Positions 47,521 to 57,268 of a DNA stretch of 64,000 bases are shown here, in pieces. Under the pieces are notes generated by a model that was not told where the DNA came from, made no database searches, and saw only the letters and a program-made list of their open reading frames with translations. The position numbers and the translations under genes are program-made. The stretch is taken from contig SVEQ01000006.1 in NCBI GenBank assembly GCA_015057325.1, forward strand, positions 1-64,000, given 5' to 3'. This DNA comes from Lachnospiraceae bacterium. Lineage in GTDB: Bacteria; Bacillota; Clostridia; Lachnospirales; Lachnospiraceae. How positions within the stretch are numbered: the first letter of the stretch is position 1; each line of letters starts with the position of its first letter.

Positions 47521-50222
47521 AAAAATGGATTAAAGCCATAAAAGACCCCGGTCTTGGCATGCGTTTACGTACATTTTATCTTGCAGGCGGAGTTGGAACC
47601 ATAGCGTTATTGTTCATGGTCTTGATAAGCTTGCTAATTGGCGAGAATACATCAAGTATTTTGTTGGTAGCGGGATGCACCTTTGGATATGCGTTATTGT
47701 TTTACCTGACAATTCATTTTAATAAACTGGATGTTGGTGGTTCTGTCATATGTTTTCTTGTGGTATGTGTATTGTTCCCGGTTTGCTTCTTCTGTTCTGG
47801 TGGTTTGTATGGAGGCTCGTCGCTATGGTTTGTTTTTGGCGTGGTATTTATAAGTAGTCTCATGAGAGGAAGGCTACAGATATTTTTCTTTGTCCTGACT
47901 ATTGTTGCGCTTTCTGCATGTTACGGAATATCGTATGTGAGACCTGACCTTGTACTTGCGCACACAACGGAGACTTTCTTTTTGGATTCGTTTGCGTCGG
48001 TAATACTTATAAGTTTTCTTATACTATTGCTTATAACATTCCAGTCTAACATTTACAAAGAGAAGAATGAACTTGCACAAAAGCGTAGTGAAGAAATCGA
48101 GGAATTAAACAGAGCACAGAATCGTTTCTTCTCAAACATGAGTCACGAGATAAGAACGCCGATTAATACGATAATCGGTCTTAATGAAATGATTCTTCGT
48201 GATACAACAGACAAGGAAGTTGCCAAGGATGCCAACATTATTCAGGGTGCTAGTAAAATGCTTCTGACCCTTATTAATGATATTCTTGATATGTCCAAGA
48301 TTGAGTCGGGTAAGATGGATATTGTGGCTGTGGAATATGGAACAGGCGATATGTTATCTGAGATTGTCAATATGATATGGCAAAGAGCAAACGATAAGGG
48401 CATCGACTTCAAAATTGAATTTGATGAGGCTATCCCGACAAGATTATTTGGTGATGAAGTAAGAATTAAACAGATTCTTATTAATCTTCTTAATAACGCA
48501 ATCAAGTATACGAAGGAAGGTTCCGTTGTTTTATCCGTTCAATGTGAGCCGGCTGACGAGAATAATGTATGGATTGTGTACAGTGTCACAGACACAGGAA
48601 TGGGAATTAAGAAGGAAAACATTCCGACACTTTTTGATGTATTCCAGAGAGTGGATGAAGAAAAGAATCGTCATATAGAAGGAACAGGACTTGGTCTTTC
48701 CATTGTTAAACAGTTGGTTAATCTTATGGGCGGAGAGGTTACCGTTAACAGTGTTTACATGAAGGGCTCAACATTTATTGTCAGACTCCCTCAGACAATT
48801 TCTGACAGACAGCCTCTTGGCACGCGTAATTTCTTGGAGCAGGGACGAATTGTCGGAATTGAGAGATACCGTACAAGTTTTGAGGCACCTCGCGCAAACA
48901 TTCTTATAGTAGATGATAATGAGGTAAATGTTACCGTTGAGAAGAAGCTTTTGCGTGACACCAAGATGAATGTTGAGGCGGTACTTAGCGGCGAAGAATG
49001 TCTTAACAAGACGGTATCTAAAAAGTATGATGCTATTTTGATGGATCATTTGATGCCGGAGATGGATGGTATAGAGTGTCTTCACGCGATTCGTTCGCAA
49101 AAGGGTGGACTTAACAATAATACGCCGGTAATTGTGCTTACTGCCAATGCGGGTTCTGAAAATCAACATTTGTATAAGGTTAACGGATTTGATGATTATT
49201 TGTTAAAGCCGATTAGCGGAAAACAATTAGAGGATAAGTTGATTCGTTTCATACCAAGAGGTCTTATAAAAGAGTTGTCGGGTCCGACTGTAATTGAAGC
49301 AAGGGATCAGAATACAGGAATTCGACTTCATAAGGTTGCAATCTGTGTAACCGCAGACAGTGTATGTGATATAAGGGAAGATGTTGTCAGAAAATACAGA
49401 ATAGGAATAATTCCAAGTCATATTCATACTGATGACGGAGATTTCTTGGACGGTATTGAGACCAATGCTGACGAGATTATGTATTATATGAAAGAGAAGA
49501 AGGGACGCGTTCGTACTTCTGCGGCAACGGTTGGAGAATACGAGAGATTCTTTGCTGAAAATCTTTCGAAAGCATATCAGATAATACATATATCCAATGC
49601 CGGTGGAGTCCGTGAAAGCTATTTCAATGCATGTGAGGCAGCAAAAGCATTCGGTAATGTTACTGTTATTGATTCGGGACAGATATCAACCGGTATCGGA
49701 GTTTTGGCATACGAAGCAGCTCGCATGGTTCATGAAGGCGGAATGCGAGTTGACGAAATCGTCGAAGAACTTGGCAAACTTAAGAAAAATGTTTTGTCCG
49801 GATTTGTTGTGGGCTCTACGGAATATCTTGCAAACAGCGGTATGATTGGTCAGGGAGCACACAGAATATTTGATTCAATACTAATCCATCCGGTAATAAG
49901 TATCGTTAACAGTGAGATGGCCTTTAAGAAGTTTATGTGGGGAACCACGGATGGTCTTAGAAACGCTTTTGTTAAATATATGCTTAATAAGGCTGACAAT
50001 ATAGATAAAGGCAGAATATATGTCTCATATTCAGCACTTTCTGAAAAGGACAAAACTGAAATCGAGAAAATGATACGTGAACAAAAGAAAGTTGAAGAAG
50101 TTATATTTAATCAGTGCTCCGCAACAAATGCAGCTAACTGTGGTCCGGGAACATTTGGTATTGCATATATAACCAATTACAAAGAAAGAGAGAAACGTTA
50201 TGAGTCAGGTATCGATAATTAG
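47517..50222 (+). CDS. Hybrid histidine kinase-receiver-DegV fusion (pair 2, member B)
   Basis: 901 aa, GTG start overlapping the previous stop, GGGGAGGGG upstream. Same layout as the gene at 41379: membrane helices, HisKA H210 in MSHEIRTPINTII, HATPase, receiver D510 in LMDHLMPEMDG, DegV at about 605-890 (VAICVTADSVCDIREDVVRK, ISNAGGVRESY, VTVIDSGQISTGIG, CGPGTFGIAY). The DegV parts of the two genes differ in the pocket-lining stretches, so they may bind different lipids. The stop lies inside the next gene. Confidence 0.9.
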   Translation: MKKWIKAIKDPGLGMRLRTFYLAGGVGTIALLFMVLISLLIGENTSSILLVAGCTFGYALLFYLTIHFNKLDVGGSVICFLVVCVLFPVCFFCSGGLYGGSSLWFVFGVVFISSLMRGRLQIFFFVLTIVALSACYGISYVRPDLVLAHTTETFFLDSFASVILISFLILLLITFQSNIYKEKNELAQKRSEEIEELNRAQNRFFSNMSHEIRTPINTIIGLNEMILRDTTDKEVAKDANIIQGASKMLLTLINDILDMSKIESGKMDIVAVEYGTGDMLSEIVNMIWQRANDKGIDFKIEFDEAIPTRLFGDEVRIKQILINLLNNAIKYTKEGSVVLSVQCEPADENNVWIVYSVTDTGMGIKKENIPTLFDVFQRVDEEKNRHIEGTGLGLSIVKQLVNLMGGEVTVNSVYMKGSTFIVRLPQTISDRQPLGTRNFLEQGRIVGIERYRTSFEAPRANILIVDDNEVNVTVEKKLLRDTKMNVEAVLSGEECLNKTVSKKYDAILMDHLMPEMDGIECLHAIRSQKGGLNNNTPVIVLTANAGSENQHLYKVNGFDDYLLKPISGKQLEDKLIRFIPRGLIKELSGPTVIEARDQNTGIRLHKVAICVTADSVCDIREDVVRKYRIGIIPSHIHTDDGDFLDGIETNADEIMYYMKEKKGRVRTSAATVGEYERFFAENLSKAYQIIHISNAGGVRESYFNACEAAKAFGNVTVIDSGQISTGIGVLAYEAARMVHEGGMRVDEIVEELGKLKKNVLSGFVVGSTEYLANSGMIGQGAHRIFDSILIHPVISIVNSEMAFKKFMWGTTDGLRNAFVKYMLNKADNIDKGRIYVSYSALSEKDKTEIEKMIREQKKVEEVIFNQCSATNAANCGPGTFGIAYITNYKEREKRYESGIDN

Positions 50223-50952
50223 TGTAACGGAAACATTTACGGTAAAAGGTATTGTGAAAAAAATACAAGAGTTTGGTATGGAGGTTGAGAGTATCGGCGC
50301 TACCAATGAGGACATTGAGAGAACTGTGGAAAATACTGCGGTTTACATCATCATGGCCAACGATTCGGCTGCAAGTATGGTCGGAGTCATTGATGACCAC
50401 AAGGATGTATTTACTGCCCATTGCGAACACGTGCTTTTAATCGGAACAAAAAATGATTCCAAAATCTTTGAGAATTATTTGTCCTTTAATGAGGGATGGG
50501 AGTTCTTTGAGCGCCCGATAGATGTTTCTGAATTAGTTGCAAAGACGCAGCGTATAATGGAAGAAGAGAATACATTTGAGAAAAAACCTTGTATTCTTAT
50601 AGTAGATGATGATATAACATATTGTGAGATGATAAGAGGTTGGCTTAAAGATTTCTTCAGAGTAAGAATGGCAAACTCGGGTGTCAATGCAATAACATGG
50701 CTTGCTAATAATCATGCCGATTTGATATTACTTGATTATGAAATGCCTATCACATCAGGGCCGAAGGTACTTGAAATGTTAAGAAGCGAGGAAGAGACTG
50801 CCGATATTCCGGTTATCTTCCTTACGGGAGTTGGAGATAAGGCAAGTATCACGCGTGTGCTTTCACTTAAGCCTAACGGATATCTTCTCAAAAGTATCAA
50901 GAAAAAAGAACTTATTGAGCAGGTGAGTCGTTTCCTGATTGAGGGTCAGTAA
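50200..50952 (+). CDS. Two-receiver protein without output domain
   Basis: 250 aa. Residues 1-120 have receiver-like strand order but no acceptor Asp, ending FERPIDVSEL. Residues 128-250 are a complete receiver with VDDD acids, D179 in LILLDYEMP and Lys in LLKSI. There is no DNA-binding or enzyme domain, so it probably acts as a phosphate sink, shuttle or protein-binding switch. Overlaps the previous gene by 23 bp. Confidence 0.88.
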   Translation: MSQVSIISVTETFTVKGIVKKIQEFGMEVESIGATNEDIERTVENTAVYIIMANDSAASMVGVIDDHKDVFTAHCEHVLLIGTKNDSKIFENYLSFNEGWEFFERPIDVSELVAKTQRIMEEENTFEKKPCILIVDDDITYCEMIRGWLKDFFRVRMANSGVNAITWLANNHADLILLDYEMPITSGPKVLEMLRSEEETADIPVIFLTGVGDKASITRVLSLKPNGYLLKSIKKKELIEQVSRFLIEGQ

Positions 50953-50983
50953 ACAGTATGTTTGATTGAAGCGGAGGAAAAAA

Positions 50984-52693
50984 ATGGCTTTAGCATTTTA
51001 CACATTTACATTTGTTTTAGCAGTTTTATTTACAATTATATATGTGTATATGTGGAATAAACATTATGAAACTAATATCACTATCATTTTTGTGTTGATT
51101 GTTATTAGTAATCTTTCGTACATGTTTTTGTACGGTGTTAAAACCGCTGAAACCGCAACGGTTGCTCTTAAGATGCTATACATAGGGGGATGTTTTTTGC
51201 CGTGGTTTGTAACCATGTGTGTTGTCAATCTGTGTCAGTTTAAACTTCACAGGGTTGCTCGTTTGATTATGTTTTTGGTCAACGCGTTGATGTATTGTGG
51301 CATACTTACAGTAGGATACTACCCGTATTTTTATAAGAGGTTGGATTTTCAAATTGTTGACGGGGAGTGGATTATTAAAAAAACGTATGGTCCACTTCAT
51401 ACCGTTTTTTATATAGTCATTGGTGCGTATTTGATTGCAGGAATTGCTATAATTATCTATACATATAGAACAAAGAAACAGGTTTCAAGGAAGATTTTAT
51501 ATCTTCTCACCTTGCCTGAAATAACGTCTATTATGAGTTACTTTTTAACCCACTTTGGCAAGAGGTCAATAGAGTTTGTCCCGTTGACGTATGATATAGC
51601 ACTTGTTGTATATCTTTTTATTGTTAGGAGAATGTCCACTTATGATGTGAGCGATATGGTAATTCAGTCCATGGTCGAGACCGGTAACACCGGATTTGTA
51701 TCTGTTGATTTCAAACTTAATTATCTTGGAAGTAATGAGACAGCAAAGCACATTTTGCCACAGCTTTGTGACTTGGCAGTTGACCAATCGATAGATGGTG
51801 TTGAAGCCCTTAAAGATACTATTTTGTATTGGATTGCTCATTTTGAGAAGCATGGTGGTAAAGGTCAGAATGCATTTGTAATTAATAAGAAATCGGAAAG
51901 TAATGAGGATGAAGCATATAAGGTAGAAGTCAATTACTTATACTACGGAAAGAGGAAAATAGGTTATCAGATATTCCTTTCAGATGATACTCAAAACCAG
52001 CGATATATCAAGCTTTTAGATAAGTACAACTCGGAGCTTGAAGAAGAAGTTGCTACAAAAACAGAGCGAATAGTTATGATGCACAATAACCTTGTGCTTA
52101 GTATGGCGACAATGGTTGAAAGTCGTGACAATTCAACAGGTGGACACATAAAAAGAACAAGTGAGGGTGTTCGTATTCTTATAGACGAAATGAAGAAGGA
52201 TAGCGAGCTTAATCTTTCAGAGGAGTTTTGTGCTAACATTATCAAGGCGGCGCCGATGCACGATCTTGGTAAGATAGCCGTTGATGATGCGATTCTTAGA
52301 AAGCCCGGACGTTTCACGCCTGAAGAATTTGAGGTTATGAAGTCACATGCACCTGAAGGAGCCAAAATTGTCCACGAAATCCTTAAGGGTACAGATGATG
52401 GGGCATTTAAGATTCTTGCAGAAAATGTCGCACATTATCATCATGAACGAGTTGACGGCTCGGGATATCCTGAAGGACTTAAAGGTGAAGATATTCCTTT
52501 AGAGGCAAGGATTATGGCTATTGCCGATGTATATGATGCTCTTGTAAGTAAAAGAGTATATAAAGAAAAAATGTCTTTTGAAGAGGCAGATAAGATAATA
52601 ATGGAAGGTATGGGTACTCAGTTTGATGAGAAATTAAAGAAATATTATGAGAGTGCAAGACCAAAACTTGAGGAATATTACAGCAAACAATAA
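50984..52693 (+). CDS. Membrane HD-GYP protein (7TM sensor, c-di-GMP phosphodiesterase)
   Basis: 569 aa from ATG 50984, which follows GCGGAGG. Seven membrane helices at about 1-225 resemble the histidine-kinase N-terminal 7TM module. A PAS-like region follows (about 225-350), then HD-GYP: GGHIKRTSEGVRIL, APMHDLGKIA, KSHAPEGAKIV, HHERVDGSGYPEG and ADVYDALVSKRVY. It closes the operon opened by another HD-GYP protein, so c-di-GMP breakdown is the shared theme of the cluster. Confidence 0.9.
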   Translation: MALAFYTFTFVLAVLFTIIYVYMWNKHYETNITIIFVLIVISNLSYMFLYGVKTAETATVALKMLYIGGCFLPWFVTMCVVNLCQFKLHRVARLIMFLVNALMYCGILTVGYYPYFYKRLDFQIVDGEWIIKKTYGPLHTVFYIVIGAYLIAGIAIIIYTYRTKKQVSRKILYLLTLPEITSIMSYFLTHFGKRSIEFVPLTYDIALVVYLFIVRRMSTYDVSDMVIQSMVETGNTGFVSVDFKLNYLGSNETAKHILPQLCDLAVDQSIDGVEALKDTILYWIAHFEKHGGKGQNAFVINKKSESNEDEAYKVEVNYLYYGKRKIGYQIFLSDDTQNQRYIKLLDKYNSELEEEVATKTERIVMMHNNLVLSMATMVESRDNSTGGHIKRTSEGVRILIDEMKKDSELNLSEEFCANIIKAAPMHDLGKIAVDDAILRKPGRFTPEEFEVMKSHAPEGAKIVHEILKGTDDGAFKILAENVAHYHHERVDGSGYPEGLKGEDIPLEARIMAIADVYDALVSKRVYKEKMSFEEADKIIMEGMGTQFDEKLKKYYESARPKLEEYYSKQ

Positions 52694-52734
52694 AATAGTA
52701 TTTTGAAATGTTAACCTTGTGAAGCGATAAGGGG

Positions 52735-52763
52735 TTGACAATAGAGAATCGTTCTTGTATACT
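52735..52763 (+). promoter_or_regulatory. bioY: Consensus sigma-A promoter of bioY
   Basis: TTGACA, 17 bp, TATACT. A perfect inverted repeat begins one base after the -10 box and would cover the transcription start. Confidence 0.85.
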
Positions 52764-52793
52764 AAAGTCCGTTGAGAGCTCAACGGACTTTTT
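52764..52793 (+). terminator. Hairpin at the bioY start site (terminator or operator)
   Basis: A 12-bp perfect stem AAGTCCGTTGAG / CTCAACGGACTT with a two-base centre, followed by TTT. It can end transcripts from the signalling operon 70 bp upstream. Because it overlaps +1 of the bioY promoter, it could also be a DNA-level operator. Confidence 0.7.
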
Positions 52794-52810
52794 ATATTAA
52801 GGGGAACAGA

Positions 52811-53359
52811 ATGATGGATACAGCAAAACAAAGAATTTCAACAAAAACAATGGCTTTAATTGCAGTTATGACGGCAGTGACATGCGTATTGTCACCATTT
52901 TCAATTCCAATTGGGCCTGTGCCTATTTCACTGGCAACGCTTACAATATATCTTGGTGTGTATGTTCTTGGAATGATGAAGGAAGCGGTAAGCGTTATAG
53001 TTTATCTGCTTATAGGTCTTGTTGGAGTACCGGTTTTCTCGGGATTTTCGGGTGGACCAGCCAAACTTATCGGACCTACGGGCGGTTATCTTGTCGGTTA
53101 TGTCTTTATGGCGGTAGTTGCCGGAGCGTTTGTTGACAAGTTTGACGGAAAGATTGTGCCGAGTGTTATTGGTCTTTTACTGGGAACTGTCGTATTATAT
53201 GCAATGGGTACTGTATGGTTTTGTATTCAGGCAAAGACAGGAGTTGTATCGGCATTGATGCTTTGCGTGATTCCGTTTATTCCGGGAGATATAGCAAAAA
53301 TAATTATAGCTTCATTTTTCGGTATTAGCATACGTAAGGCGTTAAATCGTGATGCCTGA
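52811..53359 (+). CDS. bioY: Biotin transporter BioY
   Basis: 182 aa, six membrane helices. Family motifs are FSIPIGPVPISLATLTIYLGVYVLG and GFSGGPAKLIGPTGGYLVGY. BioY binds biotin, either alone or with an ECF energy module encoded elsewhere; none is in the window. Start chosen at 52811 (MMDTAK) because AAGGGGA lies 6 nt upstream. Confidence 0.95.
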   Translation: MMDTAKQRISTKTMALIAVMTAVTCVLSPFSIPIGPVPISLATLTIYLGVYVLGMMKEAVSVIVYLLIGLVGVPVFSGFSGGPAKLIGPTGGYLVGYVFMAVVAGAFVDKFDGKIVPSVIGLLLGTVVLYAMGTVWFCIQAKTGVVSALMLCVIPFIPGDIAKIIIASFFGISIRKALNRDA

Positions 53360-53396
53360 AGGAAAGCGTTAACGATACAATCATATATAACTGATG

Positions 53397-53425
53397 AAAA
53401 GAAGGTTTTTCAAGCCTTCTTTTTT
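53397..53425 (+). terminator. bioY terminator
   Basis: AAAAGAAGG / CCTTCTTTT stem with 9-nt loop and T run. Confidence 0.85.
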
Positions 53426-53545
53426 CGTGCAAAAATCGTTCGTTTGTCATATAATGAAATGAGTGTGTATATGTGAAATTACATAAAGACTTCATTGGCT
53501 TAATGTAGAATGATATATATTCAATTAAGATTAGAGGAAGTGTGA

Positions 53546-54934
53546 ATGATGAACGATTATGGGAAACAGGAATCGCGACGTAAGATGATGACGGAAACGC
53601 CGGTTCCGCAACTTATAGTAAAACTATCAATTCCTACTATAATAAGCATGCTGGTGACTGCATTCTATAATTCGGCAGATACTTATTTTGTGGGTAGAAT
53701 ATCAACACAGGCAACGGCAGCAGTCGGACTTGTGTTTTCGGTTATGGCGATAATTCAGGCTCTTGGATTTTTCTGTGGTCACGGTTCGGGAAACTTTCTT
53801 TCGAGAATGCTTGGTGCAGGAGACTACAAGAAAGCCAATGAGATGGCTTCGACAGGATTTGCGATTGCATTGATATTAGGAGTTATAGTGGCTGCGGTTG
53901 GCAATATATTTCTTCACAGGATTGCACTGTGGCTTGGTGCATCGCCAACAACGATAACCGATACGGAAAACTACATGCGAATAATTTTGCTTGGTGCACC
54001 GTTTATGATGGGGCAGTTTGTAATCAATAACCAGTTAAGGTTTCAGGGGAGTGCAGTGTATGCCATGGTTGGCCTGATGTGTGGAGCGGTTATTAATGTG
54101 GTTTTAGACCCGGTTCTTATACTCGGACTTAAATGGGGAGTTACGGGAGCTGCGATTGCAACAGTATCGGGACAGATTACAAGCTTTATTGTTCTTTTGA
54201 TTGGAAGCAGTAGAGGTCAGAACATACATTTAAAACTATCCAATATACATATTAATTGGTTCTACATTTTTGAGATTACCAACGGTGGAGCGCCGTCGTT
54301 GTTTAGGCAGGGCCTTGCAGCAGTGGCAACATTACTCCTTAATCATCATGCAGGCTTTTATGGCGGGGATGCTGCGATTGCAGGAATGTCTATTGTTACG
54401 AGAGTAATGATGATGCTTATGTCGGCACTTATCGGTTTTGGTCAGGGATACCAACCGGTATGCTCTTATAATTACGGTGCCGGATTAAAATCCAGAGTAC
54501 GTGAAGGCTATTTCTTCTGCGTTAAGTGGGGAACGGTTTTTCTCTTTGTTGTCGGTGCGTTATGTTTTGTGTTTGCACCGGATGTTATTAGATGGTTTAG
54601 AGATGATGATGCGGTAGTTGCGGTAGGGCGTGTCGCACTTAGATGTCAATCGGCAGCATTTCCGCTTACGGCGCTTGTTGTAATGACAAACATGATGCTT
54701 CAATCGATGGGAAGAGGTCTTAAGGCAACAATTACTTCGTCGGCGAGAAACGGAATATTTTTTATTCCTTCTATATTAATACTTCCAAGAATATTTGGGT
54801 TGCTGGGAGTTGAGATTACACAAACGTGTGCGGATGTATTGTCAATTCTCATTACAATACCATTTGCATATACGGAATTAAAACATTTAAAAGAAGATGA
54901 CACCGGTGAAGTTGAGCAGAGACAAGTAGAATAA
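53546..54934 (+). CDS. MATE family efflux transporter
   Basis: 462 aa with 12 predicted membrane helices. Family features are PQLIVKLSIPTIISMLVTAFYNSADTYFVG at the start and GFGQGYQPVCSYNYGA in the second half. Such proteins export drugs or metabolites with Na+ or H+ exchange; the substrate cannot be told. Single-gene unit: terminators on both sides. Confidence 0.93.
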   Translation: MMNDYGKQESRRKMMTETPVPQLIVKLSIPTIISMLVTAFYNSADTYFVGRISTQATAAVGLVFSVMAIIQALGFFCGHGSGNFLSRMLGAGDYKKANEMASTGFAIALILGVIVAAVGNIFLHRIALWLGASPTTITDTENYMRIILLGAPFMMGQFVINNQLRFQGSAVYAMVGLMCGAVINVVLDPVLILGLKWGVTGAAIATVSGQITSFIVLLIGSSRGQNIHLKLSNIHINWFYIFEITNGGAPSLFRQGLAAVATLLLNHHAGFYGGDAAIAGMSIVTRVMMMLMSALIGFGQGYQPVCSYNYGAGLKSRVREGYFFCVKWGTVFLFVVGALCFVFAPDVIRWFRDDDAVVAVGRVALRCQSAAFPLTALVVMTNMMLQSMGRGLKATITSSARNGIFFIPSILILPRIFGLLGVEITQTCADVLSILITIPFAYTELKHLKEDDTGEVEQRQVE

Positions 54935-54963
54935 CATCTATACGATATGGAATAAGCAAAAAT

Positions 54964-54997
54964 AAAACGGACACAGAGATTAATCTGTGTCCGTTTT
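54964..54997. terminator. Bidirectional terminator between MATE and MFS genes
   Basis: 14-bp perfect stem AAAACGGACACAGA / TCTGTGTCCGTTTT with loop GATTAA. A-rich and T-rich flanks make it work for both converging genes. Confidence 0.92.
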
Positions 54998-55016
54998 CTA
55001 TATTAGTCAGAATTGA

Positions 55017-56390
55017 TTATGCTTCTTTTGAAGCCTTCTTAGCAGCTTTTGCTTCAAGTGCTTTGTCTGTAGGTCTTACAAGAACCAAGCAAAGGATTAA
55101 AGCGATGATGTAAAGTGCTATTGTGAAGAACAATACATTCTGGTATCCAACTGGGTTAACCTTGATTACGTTACCTGCTGCGTCTGTACCGTGCTCAATC
55201 CACTCACCTGAATGGTTAACGATGTAGGTTGCAACCTGGTTACCTGTAAGTCCGGCAAATGCCCAAGCTGAAAGTGTGATACCGTGAATTGCACTGATGC
55301 TGCTCATTCCGTAATGATCTGACAAAAGTGTAGGCACGTTTGAGAAACCACCACCGTAGCCTGCATTTACAATGAAGATAAGTGCAAGTACAAGAATAAC
55401 TAAACCGATATTGCCCTCGCCTGTCTTGATACCCTGAGTAAGCATAACAAGTGCAGTAAATGCGATCGATAAAATGAAGATTAATTTGTAAATAGTATTA
55501 CGATCCTTCATTGTATCAGCCCAAGCAGAGAAACCAAGACGTCCGCCTGCGTTAAAGATTGCAGATACTGTAGAGATTATTCCTGCAGAAGCTGCAAGAC
55601 CGATACATTTAACAATCATTTTCTCCTGAGAGATAAGTGCAAGACCACAAGTAATGTTGATGTAGAACATTAACCAGATTCCAATGTAGTTTGTCATTGG
55701 CTTGGTCTTTAATACTGACATAATTGAAGGCTTGTCCTCTTTGCCTGATGGCTCATGCCATCCGTCCGGCTTCTTAAGAAGAAGGTGACCTACAAACATC
55801 ATACAGAAGTATACTCCTGCAAGAATCCAGAACATTTTGTAGATTCCGCCCTCGCCTAAGTTCTCAAGCATGCTCTGCATGATAGGTGATGCAATAGCCT
55901 TAGCGGCACCGAAACCTGCAACTGCAAGTCCTGTTGCAAGACCTTTACGATCCTGGAACCAAAGCATCAAAGTTTTAACAGGTGAAAGATAACCGGTACC
56001 AAGGCCGACACCCATGATAAAACCGTAGCTTAAATATATACCTACAAGGGATACAATACTACCTGTGTGCTGTCCACCGTAGTAAATGAAGAAGCCTGTA
56101 AGAGCCATACCTACGGAGAAACAGATAGTTGCAATAAGTGAAGATTTGTGGATATCCTTCTCAACTACATTTCCAAGGAATGCTGCTGACATACCAAGGA
56201 AGAAGATTGCAAATGAAAATGCCCACTCGGTTGCACCTTTCGAAAATCCAATGTAGTCGGCAATCTCCTGACTGAAAATTGACCAACAGTAAACAGTACC
56301 GATACTGCAGTGAAGCAGTAATGCCGGAATTGCCGCGCGAATCCATTTGTTGCTGCGCCATCCGGATGAGTTTGATTCATTCTTTCCCAT
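55017..56390 (-). CDS. OFA family MFS transporter (oxalate/formate antiporter type)
   Basis: 457 aa from the ATG at 56390, which follows AAGGGAG; an upstream in-frame ATG at 56432 has no such site. Twelve membrane helices. OFA hallmarks: IRAAIPALLLHCSIGTVYCWSIF, GVGLGTGYLSPVKTLMLWFQDRKGLATGLAVAGFG and GGGFSNVPTLLSDHYG. Characterised members exchange oxalate for formate, but many clostridial ones probably carry other monocarboxylates. No oxalate-degradation genes are nearby. Confidence 0.92.
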   Translation of the reverse strand: MGKNESNSSGWRSNKWIRAAIPALLLHCSIGTVYCWSIFSQEIADYIGFSKGATEWAFSFAIFFLGMSAAFLGNVVEKDIHKSSLIATICFSVGMALTGFFIYYGGQHTGSIVSLVGIYLSYGFIMGVGLGTGYLSPVKTLMLWFQDRKGLATGLAVAGFGAAKAIASPIMQSMLENLGEGGIYKMFWILAGVYFCMMFVGHLLLKKPDGWHEPSGKEDKPSIMSVLKTKPMTNYIGIWLMFYINITCGLALISQEKMIVKCIGLAASAGIISTVSAIFNAGGRLGFSAWADTMKDRNTIYKLIFILSIAFTALVMLTQGIKTGEGNIGLVILVLALIFIVNAGYGGGFSNVPTLLSDHYGMSSISAIHGITLSAWAFAGLTGNQVATYIVNHSGEWIEHGTDAAGNVIKVNPVGYQNVLFFTIALYIIALILCLVLVRPTDKALEAKAAKKASKEA

Positions 56391-56542
56391 GACGTTACTC
56401 CCTTTTTCTTTTGATTTTATTTTAGTGTTCAAAACATTCCTATTATATATGGTATTGTGTTATATTGCAACGGTTTTCGTTGTTTTTCTTGCAAAGTCGT
56501 GTTATAATGCCTAAAAATTTGCATGTGATTAGGAGTCTTTTT

Positions 56543-57184
56543 ATGTACGAGGTAGTTTTGTTTGATTTGGACGGCACACTTTCTGATTCGAAGCCCGGAA
56601 TTGAGGCGGGAATTAAGTATGCGTTGTCGAAGTACGGTGTTAAGATAGAAAATGATGAGCAAATGCGCAAGTATCTGGGTCCACCGATAAGGGATTCATT
56701 TCGTGAGTATAACGGATTTGACGAGGAAACATGCGAGCAGGCGGTTGCTTATTACAGGGAATATTATGCAGACAAAGGTATTTTCGAAAATGAATTATTT
56801 CCCGGTATGAAGGAGTTGTTAATTAGTCTTAAGGCAGCGGGAAAGACACTTTTGACAGCAACTTCAAAGCCGCAGGAATATACTGACAGAATAGTGGACT
56901 ACTTTGAAATAAGACAGTATTTTGATTTTATTGCCGGCTCTAATATGGATGGAAGTCGCAATCGTAAGGCAGAGGTTATCAGCTATTCCCTGGAGAACGC
57001 AGGTGTTACAGATTTGAGCAAAGTTATCATGGTTGGAGACAGAAAGTATGATATTCTTGGCGCAAAGGAAATCGGAATTGACAGTATCGGAGTTCTTTAC
57101 GGATATGGTGACAGAGAAGAACTTGAAAGCGCAGGGGCAACATTTATAGCAGAAAATGTTGCTGATATAGCAAAGTTTGTTTAG
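56543..57184 (+). CDS. HAD hydrolase, phosphoglycolate phosphatase-like
   Basis: 213 aa from ATG 56543, 7 nt after AGGAG. HAD motifs: DLDGTLSDS, motif II Thr in LLTATSKP (with the Lys), and MVGDRKYDILGAKEIG. The alpha-helical cap is the type found in Gph/PpaX enzymes. The substrate is uncertain. It is divergent from the OFA gene. Confidence 0.88.
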   Translation: MYEVVLFDLDGTLSDSKPGIEAGIKYALSKYGVKIENDEQMRKYLGPPIRDSFREYNGFDEETCEQAVAYYREYYADKGIFENELFPGMKELLISLKAAGKTLLTATSKPQEYTDRIVDYFEIRQYFDFIAGSNMDGSRNRKAEVISYSLENAGVTDLSKVIMVGDRKYDILGAKEIGIDSIGVLYGYGDREELESAGATFIAENVADIAKFV

Positions 57185-57268
57185 TGTTTGCATGCAGGGT
57201 TTTGTTGTGCTAGAATTAAGCAGATAATTATAAAAAGATAATTACATATTATATAGAGGAGTTCAAAT

